In this document: piece by piece, positions 15,439 to 21,387 of the stretch
Position numbering within the stretch: position 1 is the stretch's first letter
Layout: the number at the start of each line of letters is the position of its first letter
Assembly: GCA_026014905.1 (NCBI GenBank)
Contig: JAOZHK010000098.1
Coordinates: 1-21,387 of the forward strand
Source: Candidatus Bathyarchaeota archaeon
GTDB taxonomy: Archaea > Thermoproteota > Bathyarchaeia > RBG-16-48-13 > GCA-020355125
DNA length: 21,387 nt
Reading direction: 5' to 3'
The notes under the pieces: generated by a model
What the model was told of the DNA's origin: nothing
Seen by the model: the letters and a program-made list of their open reading frames with translations, nothing else
Database searches by the model: none
Program-made: the position numbers and the translations under genes

Positions 15439-15822
15439 CTATATGACGAGCGTTGAATTAATGACGCCATCCTGTCCAGGTCGTGAGGTAACGATTGCAG
15501 GTCCAAGTTCAGTCTCGATTATGGTGCTTTTGGTGATGATTTTGCGTCGGTTATAGTCGATATTGACTGGATTGCGGACAACCCGTAGAATTGGAGAGCG
15601 TATGGTTGTTCCTGAGCGAGGGTCCGTCACATTGGAGTATTCGACATTCAATAACTTGACTTTCCGGGTATTCCCGTGACCTTTCACGAGTTTTTTCTGA
15701 AATGTTCCAAACTCGGTTAGGGTCGCTTCGCCTCCAAGTTCATAGGATCGTTTTGCTTTGTAGTTCTTCCGTTTTCCTCCAGTCAGTTTCCGCTTGGTTT
15801 GATCGCCATGCCATTGAATCAA
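15439..15822 (-). CDS. rps8e: Ribosomal protein S8e
   Basis: 127 residues with the S8e pattern throughout: W-H-G-D…K-R-K-L-T-G-G-K-R-K, Y-E-L-G-G-E, R-K-V-K-L-L, Y-S-N-V-T-D-P-R-S-G, N-P-V-N-I-D-Y-x-R-R-x-I-I-T-K-S-T-I-I-E-T-E-L-G, and the end S-R-P-G-Q-D-G-V-I-N. It is a structural protein of the small ribosomal subunit. ATG at 15828 touches its GAGGA site, too close for initiation. TTG at 15822 is 7 bases away and gives M-I-Q-W-H-G, the normal length, so I prefer it. The 59-base gap to Gar1 contains TATTATAAA. Confidence 0.95.
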   Translation of the reverse strand: MIQWHGDQTKRKLTGGKRKNYKAKRSYELGGEATLTEFGTFQKKLVKGHGNTRKVKLLNVEYSNVTDPRSGTTIRSPILRVVRNPVNIDYNRRKIITKSTIIETELGPAIVTSRPGQDGVINSTLVI

Positions 15823-15882
15823 TAACATTCCTCGAATATATTCTCGTTACAAAGAGTGGTGTCGTTGATGAAGCTCGTTGTT

Positions 15883-15894
15883 GCTAATAAACCT
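15883..15894 (-). promoter_or_regulatory. Possible TATA box of S8e
   Basis: On the minus strand GGTTTATTAGC lies about 65 bases before the S8e start, just after the ScpB stop. A start near 15865 would leave a 40-base leader. The match to the TATA consensus is only fair. Confidence 0.3.
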
Positions 15895-15898
15895 GTGG

Positions 15899-16483
15899 TT
15901 ACTCATGCATGTCTTTCGGGGTTTCAAGCGATTGCATTAACGTTTCAATCTGCTGCTTAAATAGGTGGGGATCTCGACTTAAATTGAAGTAATCAGCGAA
16001 CACTTGAGAAGTTTGGAGAATCTGAGTTCGTCCCAATTTCTTCGTTGTGAGAAATCCCAATCGCTTCAGTTCACGTATATGTGTGTAGGCTTGCGAACCT
16101 CGAACAGACGTAACTTGGGATTGGGTAATTGGTTGTTGATAAGCGATATATGCTAGAGTTTTTAGAGGTCCTAAGGTGAGAAGTGGGCGAAGAGTCAGCT
16201 GCTTGACCAATGAGACGTACTCCGCTTTAAGTTGAAGACTATACCTGCCGTCTTTAAATTCAGCTATTTCGAGGGCGCCAGCGCGTGTATCATAGTCTTT
16301 AATGAGTTGCCGGATATGCCTTTGGATCCGTTTTTTCGATCGCGTTTTAATGATGGATCCTAATGCTTTCAGATCTAAGGGTCGACCAGCAACGTATAAT
16401 GCGGCTTCCAGTAGCTGGAGGGGATTCACGTTGTTGCGCGATGCCAGGTCGCTATTAGGTGGTGATTTCTGATGGGATTCCAT
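15899..16483 (-). CDS. scpB: Segregation and condensation protein B (ScpB)
   Basis: 194 residues made of two winged-helix domains, as in ScpB. The family wording is seen in L-L-E-A-A-L-Y-V-A-G-R-P-L-D, L-T-L-G-P-L-K-T-L-A-Y-I-A-Y-Q-Q-P-I-T-Q-S-Q-V and R-G-S-Q-A-Y-T-H-I-R-E-L-K-R-L-G-F. It binds the ScpA kleisin of the SMC complex. ATG at 16483 is chosen because GGAGG is 6 bases upstream; ATG 16489 abuts that site and longer forms invade ScpA. It overlaps the 3' end of scpA by 29 bases, so expression is coupled. Confidence 0.93.
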   Translation of the reverse strand: MESHQKSPPNSDLASRNNVNPLQLLEAALYVAGRPLDLKALGSIIKTRSKKRIQRHIRQLIKDYDTRAGALEIAEFKDGRYSLQLKAEYVSLVKQLTLRPLLTLGPLKTLAYIAYQQPITQSQVTSVRGSQAYTHIRELKRLGFLTTKKLGRTQILQTSQVFADYFNLSRDPHLFKQQIETLMQSLETPKDMHE

Positions 16484-17159
16484 GTGCATCCTCCGGTGGA
16501 AGACTGAGCAAGATATCATCCACTTCATCGTTCTGTGCTAGATAAAGTCTTCCTCGTGATGCGAGAAAGAGGAGGAGGATGAATTGATGAATAATCTCGA
16601 TTCTGTCGTGATTCGTGATCAACGTTGAGAATCGGAGGGTGGATTCCCGCGTGAAGAGGAATAATAGGTGACTGTAATAAGCATCCAGACGATTTTCGAT
16701 ATCGACCATGAAGTCATCTAGCTCCGGAAGCTGGAACGATTCAGATAGAAGAGGTGTTGGTGGTTCAGCAGTGTCAAGTTTGTTTCCTTGGGTTTCTAAG
16801 AGTTCTTCTAATGCAGTAATAAGGGTTTGAATTGTAGTTGACGTGTATTCATAGCGAAAAGGGAGTTGAAGGGGTGGCGGAACAAATTCTTCCCGAGTCT
16901 GTACTGGTGGTTTGGGTGGCTCCTCTAACTCGAGGATATGCTCAGATTTTATTTTCAGAAGTGTTGCTGATGAAAGTAACGCGATTCCGGAGGCAGTAAA
17001 ATCGATATGACCTCGCTTCCTCATCTCCTGCACCAGTATTGTTAAGAGTTGGGCTACGTCGACATTCCATGGATGGATCCGCTGGAGCCGCACTAGATCA
17101 AATAGAATAGTTAGTGGCGGCGTTATCCAGACGGGCTTTTCTGTATTTTCTTCAGCCAT
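16455..17159 (-). CDS. scpA: Segregation and condensation protein A (ScpA kleisin)
   Basis: 234 residues. The N-terminal part (P-P-L-T-I-L-F-D-L-V…I-H-P-W-N-V-D-V-A-Q-L-L) is the kleisin helix that binds the SMC neck. A proline-rich middle and a C-terminal winged helix (about 165-225) follow. It closes the SMC ring with ScpB. ATG at 17159 lies 7 bases after the SMC stop. The TTG at 17177 lies inside smc and is less likely. The order smc-scpA-scpB with tight spacing and overlaps indicates one operon making the complex in stoichiometric amounts. Confidence 0.93.
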   Translation of the reverse strand: MAEENTEKPVWITPPLTILFDLVRLQRIHPWNVDVAQLLTILVQEMRKRGHIDFTASGIALLSSATLLKIKSEHILELEEPPKPPVQTREEFVPPPLQLPFRYEYTSTTIQTLITALEELLETQGNKLDTAEPPTPLLSESFQLPELDDFMVDIENRLDAYYSHLLFLFTRESTLRFSTLITNHDRIEIIHQFILLLFLASRGRLYLAQNDEVDDILLSLPPEDAHGIPSEITT

Positions 17160-17166
17160 CGGTTGT

Positions 17167-20100
17167 TCACGCGACAAGTTCTGGTAATTTTGTTGATACT
17201 ACGCGTGATAATCCATTCTGGATATATACACCAAACAATTTCTCAGCGCGGTCAAGGATCACGTCACGAAGGGTGATCACGATAAACTGGGAGTCGGCTG
17301 CTTGTTCTTTCAGAAGGTTGGCAAGACGTTCGGCGTTATGATGATCTAGGTGAGCATCTATTTCGTCGAACAAATAGATGGAGGCTGGGGAGAGATGTTG
17401 GATCGCAAAGATGAAGACTACAGCTACGACTGATTTTTCACCGCCGCTGGCGCTTGCGATTAAGCGTGCGGCTTTACCAGGGAATTGAACGAAGATGTCG
17501 AGGCCTCCAGCAAACGGTTCTTCGGGGTTTTGTAGATTTAGCCAGCCATTTCCTCCTCCGGTTAATTTCTCAAAGAAATAGGAGAAATTCGTGTTAACTT
17601 GAGTATAGGCTTCAAGGAAGGCTTCGCGTTTTCGTCGTTCAATTTCATCCATGAAGTCAAGAATGGACTTGCGTTCTTGTTCTAGTTGGTTACGTCGTAT
17701 CGAGAGCTGTTTATATTTTTGTTGTTGTTCATGATATTGGTCAGGAGCTAACTGATTAATAGATCCGAGTTGTTGAAATTCAAATCGCATCAAATCCAGG
17801 GAAGAGTTGATGTTTTTAATTTCTCGAGGATTGAAATCTAGGGGTTCGGCATATCCTAAAGTCTGAAGACTTGTTTGGAGCGTTTGTTTTGCGAGGTTTT
17901 GCCGCTGAAGTTCAAGGTCAAGATGATGGAGTTTTGCGGTTATCGGTTCAAAGGTTTGGTTGATTTTTTGGAGTTGCTGATCGACAGCATCGACTTGTTT
18001 TTCGAATTTAAGTCGTTCATCTGTTATTGTGGAGAGCTTGTGGGTTAACTCAACTTTCGAGGCTTCCAGAGTTTCCAGGTGCTCAGTGAGGGAAGTGAGG
18101 TTGTCCTGGGATTGAATGAGGTTTTTCTGGAGTCTTTTCACTTGAGTGGATAATGTTCGAATATCCCGCCGTACTCGATTTTGTTCGGGTTTCAGAGTGG
18201 TATTGACTTGAGCTTCAAGCAGGTTGATGTCATTCGATAAGGATAATTCTTGTTTAGTAAAATCGTCTAGTTCCGAAGTTATTGCTTCGTGTTCTTCCTC
18301 AATTTGTGAGAGCTGTTGGTCTTGATTCTCTTTTGATTTTAGTCGGGTTCGTTGATATCGGAGTCGACGCAGCGTTTTCAAGAACGGTTGCTTTTTAGTT
18401 TGAAGCTGTTCTTGTTCTTCCTGACTTCTGTCAAGAGAAGTAGTTATCTCGCGGATTTTTCTATTTAAGGCGTGAAGATTTTGTCGGGTTCGGTCAATGT
18501 TACCGGTAACGATGTCGATATCTTTGGAAATGATCGTTAATACATTGCTGCGTTGTGTATAATCTTCACGTAGATTGTGGATTTCCTGATCGAGAGAAGA
18601 CAGGTCATGACGACTCTTGGAGAGCAGTTGCTCTAATGTCGTAACGCTTTGGGAGAGCCCATCGACGGCTTTTCCACTTGGTGCTAAGGCTGCAATATTG
18701 ATTGGTGCTCGATAAAAGCCGCTTTCTATTCCGCCACCAGGCTCATAGAGATTTCCTTGGAGATCGACTGCTCGAAATCCAGCTTTTGCGACAAGGAACG
18801 CGGATTTTTCACCACTCGTGACGATGGTGTCTCCGAAAACGAATGCAACGATGTTTTGGTATTGTTTCTCGGTGCGAACAAAGTCTGTTGCGAGGCCAAT
18901 GACTCCGTTAATTTTGGGAGGGGGCGTACTTGGGACATTGGTGATGGCTGTAAGGGGCAAGAGTTTGATGCGTCCTCGTTGGAGTCGCTTTAGGCTCTCA
19001 ATGCATCGGAGTGCGGTGACGACATCTTTTACTACGATAGCTTGGTTCCACCCTTGTGAAGCTGTATTTAATGCCTTGTGAAAGCGTTTATTTATCTTAA
19101 CGAGTTTGTGTAATCGTCCATAAATTCCGGGAATTGCGCCAACTTCTCCCATTTCTTCAATTGTCTGTAGCGCTGTTTCCTCGCTTGCTACTTTGTTAAG
19201 AAGTTCACGTTGTACCTCCAATTCAGTCAAGATATCCTTAGCTGTTCGCGCGGTTTTTTGCGCTCCATCTATTTCAAGGACTAGTTCTTCCTTTTTTCTA
19301 AAGGAATTCTTGGTTGTATGGGTGATCCGCGATATGTTCTGGGTTTCAGCCTTATGCAGTAACGTGAAATCAGTAAGATTGGCTTCGAGACTTGTTAACG
19401 AGGATTCAAAACTTTTTCGTCGTTCTTCCATATTTGAGAGAGTGGTGGAGAGGAATTGATCTTTGAGGCGTGTTGCATGAAGTTGACTGTCCAAGTCTGA
19501 TTGCTGTTTTTCAAGGTTTCGAAGAATGTCTTCGATTTTCTGGAGTTTATTTCGATTTGCGTCTGCTTCGTGTTTTAAGGTTGAAAATTCTTTAGCTGTC
19601 CGGGTATACTGGGTCTGTGTCTCAGTTATGTTGCAGTCCAACCGGGCTTTGTCAGTCGTTAGCCTTGATAATTGGGTACGCGCATCTTTAAGTGCGGAGT
19701 TTAATGTTTTAAGTTGGTCAATGCGTTCGAGACGAAGTTTGGTGAAGCGTCGCAAATTGATTTTGCTTGCTTCGATCTCTGATTTTAACCGCGCGATCGT
19801 TGCCATTGAGTTGCCAATCTGTTGTTGAATGCGAATGAGGTCTTGATTCCCTTGTGTGGCAATATGTTTATCAAAGTCTCGACGCGCGGTTTCGATTTCT
19901 CGACGTTTATCTTGGAGTTGCTGTCGTTGATGTTTCAGGGAATCCGCCTGACGTTGTTCCTGCCCGTATTGCTCAGTGAGTCGGAGACTGATGTCTTGAT
20001 TCGCCACTAGTTGCGATGAAACCAAGACAGCTTCGAGTTTCCGAATTTCATCCTGAATAAACTGGTATCGAAAAGCATCGTTTCGCTCTTCTTCAAGGTT

Positions 20101-20715
20101 TTCTAATCGAGATTGGACGTCACCAATTCGTGCATCAGCAATTCTGAGATTAGTCTCTGCTTGTCGTAAGTGAACTCGGGCTTCATTTTTTTTGGTGTTA
20201 TATTCTGAGATCCCGACGAAATCTTCAATTACTTTTCTCCGTTCGTCAGGTGTGATCTCCGCAAGTTTGGTTATCGTTCCTTGCATGACCATATTATATC
20301 CCGATGAATACAACCCAGCCATACTTAGCAGGTTTACAATCTGATTCCGTGAAACAGTGCGACCATTTAGCAGATACCGACTAATACCTTGACGATTCAC
20401 CCGACGCCCAATCGTAACAATCTCGCGATCCATAGGAAGCTTTCGATCACTATTATCTAACCGTAAATTCACATAAGCACTCTTAGAGGCAGGAGTATTA
20501 GGTATCCCATCGAAAATCACTTCAGACATCTTCGAAGCCCGTAAAGAGCGAGCACTCAAATCTCCAAGAACAAATTTAATGGCATCGAAAATATTACTTT
20601 TTCCGCTGCCATTTGGACCTGAAAAAACCATAAACCCCGGGTGCAAAGATAGAGTTATTTTCCGTGGACCAAAGGATTTGAACCCACGTAACTCGATCTG
20701 CTTAATGTAGACCAG
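17167..20715 (-). CDS. smc: Chromosome segregation ATPase SMC, CTG start
   Basis: 1182 residues. Order: head with Walker A G-P-N-G-S-G-K-S (33-40); long coiled coil; hinge region around A-I-P-G-I-Y-G-R-L-H-K-L-V (about 525-660); second coiled coil; head half with signature S-G-G-E-K-S and Walker B I-Y-L-F-D-E-I-D-A-H. It loops and compacts DNA with ScpA and ScpB. The first ATG/GTG/TTG in frame is TTG at 20646, but the frame upstream encodes V-Y-I-K-Q-I-E-L-R-G-F-K-S-F-G, the invariant first strand of SMC. The frame is closed by TAA at 20721-20719. CTG at 20715 lies exactly where relatives have Met, with GGAGG 8 bases before it. Confidence 0.96.
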   Translation of the reverse strand: MVYIKQIELRGFKSFGPRKITLSLHPGFMVFSGPNGSGKSNIFDAIKFVLGDLSARSLRASKMSEVIFDGIPNTPASKSAYVNLRLDNSDRKLPMDREIVTIGRRVNRQGISRYLLNGRTVSRNQIVNLLSMAGLYSSGYNMVMQGTITKLAEITPDERRKVIEDFVGISEYNTKKNEARVHLRQAETNLRIADARIGDVQSRLENLEEERNDAFRYQFIQDEIRKLEAVLVSSQLVANQDISLRLTEQYGQEQRQADSLKHQRQQLQDKRREIETARRDFDKHIATQGNQDLIRIQQQIGNSMATIARLKSEIEASKINLRRFTKLRLERIDQLKTLNSALKDARTQLSRLTTDKARLDCNITETQTQYTRTAKEFSTLKHEADANRNKLQKIEDILRNLEKQQSDLDSQLHATRLKDQFLSTTLSNMEERRKSFESSLTSLEANLTDFTLLHKAETQNISRITHTTKNSFRKKEELVLEIDGAQKTARTAKDILTELEVQRELLNKVASEETALQTIEEMGEVGAIPGIYGRLHKLVKINKRFHKALNTASQGWNQAIVVKDVVTALRCIESLKRLQRGRIKLLPLTAITNVPSTPPPKINGVIGLATDFVRTEKQYQNIVAFVFGDTIVTSGEKSAFLVAKAGFRAVDLQGNLYEPGGGIESGFYRAPINIAALAPSGKAVDGLSQSVTTLEQLLSKSRHDLSSLDQEIHNLREDYTQRSNVLTIISKDIDIVTGNIDRTRQNLHALNRKIREITTSLDRSQEEQEQLQTKKQPFLKTLRRLRYQRTRLKSKENQDQQLSQIEEEHEAITSELDDFTKQELSLSNDINLLEAQVNTTLKPEQNRVRRDIRTLSTQVKRLQKNLIQSQDNLTSLTEHLETLEASKVELTHKLSTITDERLKFEKQVDAVDQQLQKINQTFEPITAKLHHLDLELQRQNLAKQTLQTSLQTLGYAEPLDFNPREIKNINSSLDLMRFEFQQLGSINQLAPDQYHEQQQKYKQLSIRRNQLEQERKSILDFMDEIERRKREAFLEAYTQVNTNFSYFFEKLTGGGNGWLNLQNPEEPFAGGLDIFVQFPGKAARLIASASGGEKSVVAVVFIFAIQHLSPASIYLFDEIDAHLDHHNAERLANLLKEQAADSQFIVITLRDVILDRAEKLFGVYIQNGLSRVVSTKLPELVA

Positions 20716-20723
20716 TGTTTATG

Positions 20724-20728
20724 CCTCC
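20724..20728 (-). promoter_or_regulatory. Shine-Dalgarno site that fixes the smc start
   Basis: GGAGG on the minus strand, 8 bases before CTG 20715. It lies just upstream of the in-frame TAA, so no longer protein is possible. Confidence 0.75.
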
Positions 20729-20753
20729 CACTATGAAATACTCTAGTTCGGCT

Positions 20754-20775
20754 CGTATATTAATCTGTATAAATA
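20754..20775 (-). promoter_or_regulatory. Probable TATA region of the smc-scpA-scpB operon
   Basis: Two overlapping choices on the minus strand: TATTTATA (20775-20768) and TTAATATA (about 20763-20756). A start 25 bases downstream of either gives a leader of about 18-30 bases containing GGAGG. Confidence 0.5.
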
Positions 20776-20965
20776 CTTAGTTAACTGTAAAGTTAATTAC
20801 TTCACAAACCTCGTGTAATTTACTCTTTTTCAACAATATGTTAATGAGGAGTAGGCGCGGGAACGTAAGTAAATTTTGGTTTAATTCAGAACCCACGAAA
20901 CCCGAGATCATGTATGACACATCTAAATGATGTCGAGACATCACGTCTATACAAATTGGTTTCAT

Positions 20966-20978
20966 TATTTATAATTGT
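20966..20978 (+). promoter_or_regulatory. TATA-like box pointing at the tRNA-Leu 3' segment
   Basis: ATTTATAATTG on the plus strand. A start about 25 bases downstream (near 21000) would make a transcript with a leader of about 45 bases before the tRNA-like sequence. It could be fortuitous in such AT-rich DNA. Confidence 0.3.
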
Positions 20979-21018
20979 TTTTAACACGCTCTCATACACG
21001 TGTGCATTCACAAACTAA

Positions 21019-21363
21019 TTAGCTAAGTCGTTCGATGGCTACATGCGCAGGACTCAAGATCCCGTGCCCTAGGGCTACGTGGGTTCGAATCCCACTCCCC
21101 GCACCATTATTTCCTAAAAAGAACTGTTTTTTATCCGTCTTTGCTGTTTGTGGATCAATTGTGGATAATCTTTGATGGTTGTGTATAATCGTTTTATATG
21201 GTTCTGGCAGTGACTCGTATTTTCCCAAGTAGCACCAATGACGTTTCTTGTTTTCACGGTTGTAATGTTGGATCCCATAGTATTGATACCGATGTCCATG
21301 TGACTTGTAGTGATTGAGACTGAGTGATCCGTGTTTCTGACATGTGATACATATGACCTGCAT
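21019..21363 (-). CDS. Small Cys/His-rich protein of unknown function, C-terminus running antisense to the tRNA-Leu segment
   Basis: 114 residues. It starts at ATG 21363, supported by GAGGT 7 bases upstream. The first 55 or so residues (I-C-I-T-C-Q-K-H-G…H-Y-K-S-H-G-H-R…H-W-C-Y-L-G-K-Y-E-S-L-P-E) resemble small archaeal proteins with a C-x2-C knuckle and a W-C-Y-L-G-K-Y-E-S-L-P motif. I associate these with mobile elements; the function is unknown. The last 28 residues (G-A-G-S-G-I-R-T-H-V…) are the antisense translation of a tRNA, so the native C-terminus has probably been lost or never existed. The gene is co-located with a tRNA remnant, which suggests an element edge. Confidence 0.5.
   Translation of the reverse strand: MQVICITCQKHGSLSLNHYKSHGHRYQYYGIQHYNRENKKRHWCYLGKYESLPEPYKTIIHNHQRLSTIDPQTAKTDKKQFFLGNNGAGSGIRTHVALGHGILSPAHVAIERLS
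21048..21106 (+). pseudogene. 3' part of a tRNA-Leu (CAA) gene with no 5' half
   Basis: From the anticodon arm on, this is a good tRNA-Leu. The arm is CAGGA-CTCAAGA-TCCCG with anticodon CAA and one A·C mismatch. The long variable arm is GCC-CTAG-GGC. The T-arm is GTGGG-TTCGAAT-CCCAC. The 3' acceptor strand is TCCCCGC, then discriminator A and encoded CCA. The partner acceptor strand GCGGGGA and a D-arm are missing from the preceding 330 bases. It may be an attachment-site remnant, a decayed gene, or the 3' half of a split tRNA. Confidence 0.7.
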
Positions 21364-21387
21364 AATGAGACCTCTTGATAAGTTGTG

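Larger units (their letters stand above)
20716..21047. other. AT-rich intergenic region upstream of smc
   Basis: No supported gene. It holds the smc promoter and ribosome site, a short inverted repeat GATGTC-GA-GACATC (20929-20942), the palindrome ACACGTGT (20996-21003) and, on the plus strand, a TATA-like TTTATAAT near 20968-20976 that points towards the tRNA-Leu 3' segment about 70 bases further on. A 62-codon minus-strand frame at 20777-20965 lacks a ribosome site and family features. Confidence 0.4.

Noticed and set aside
20674..20690. tRNA T-arm-like sequence (GTGGGTTCAAATCC on the minus strand)
   Set aside because: It encodes the conserved R-G-F-K-S of SMC and has no other tRNA arms around it.
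20777..20965. 62-codon minus-strand frame upstream of smc
   Set aside because: No Shine-Dalgarno, no recognisable family, and it overlaps the smc promoter.
398..21048. The whole stretch between the two tRNA sequences as one mobile element
   Set aside because: It holds single-copy housekeeping genes (SMC, TFB, S8e, RNase Z), and the two tRNAs are of different identity with no shared end repeat.
20716..21106. Complete tRNA-Leu with an intron ahead of the anticodon arm
   Set aside because: No GCGGGGA strand upstream; the nearest GC-rich piece (about 20855-20865, GCGGGAA) leaves a mismatch and no D-arm follows.
1..21387. CRISPR array or insertion sequence
   Set aside because: No regularly spaced repeats, transposase or terminal inverted repeats were seen by eye.

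Overview
The window is archaeal chromosome. Evidence includes TFB, a TFE-beta/RPC34-type factor with an FeS-cluster Cys motif, Gar1, ribosomal protein S8e, a TrmG10-type tRNA methyltransferase, RNase Z, an UPF0282 metallo-hydrolase, TATA-box promoters and Shine-Dalgarno-led genes with many GTG/TTG starts. TFE-beta together with an SMC-ScpA-ScpB set points towards a TACK, Asgard or related lineage. I cannot fix the lineage from sequence alone.

Layout, left to right. (1) 1-398: the 3' end of a tyrosine-recombinase gene runs up to the 3' end of an intact tRNA-Phe(GAA) gene. This is the usual edge of an element integrated into a tRNA; the element itself lies outside the window. (2) 454-9096, all minus strand, transcribed right to left: an eleven-gene complex I/Fpo-like operon in the order A, B, C, H, I, L, M, J (two genes), K, N. 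It has a TATA promoter at about 9141. The catalytic large subunit (NuoD or hydrogenase large subunit) is absent from its usual place between C and H. The small subunit has the C-x2-C motif and surroundings of membrane-bound [NiFe]-hydrogenase small subunits (MbhJ/EchC type), not the adjacent cysteines of NuoB. Several membrane subunits lack charged residues normally needed for ion pumping, while NuoM keeps them. (3) 9112-9439: a non-coding stretch with inverted repeats. (4) 9440-20715, minus strand: UPF0282 hydrolase, site-2-type protease, RNase Z, TrmG10, TFE-beta, TFB, Gar1, S8e, ScpB, ScpA and SMC. This block covers RNA maturation, transcription initiation and chromosome organisation. (5) 20716-21387: an AT-rich intergenic region, the 3' part of a tRNA-Leu(CAA) gene with no 5' half, and a small Cys/His-rich protein gene running antisense into it.

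The most notable points are the hydrogenase-like but D-less complex with a charge-depleted membrane arm, two genes (SMC and NuoH) whose conserved N-termini can only be reached from a non-ATG/GTG/TTG codon (CTG in SMC), and the orphan tRNA-Leu 3' half behind a TATA-like box.
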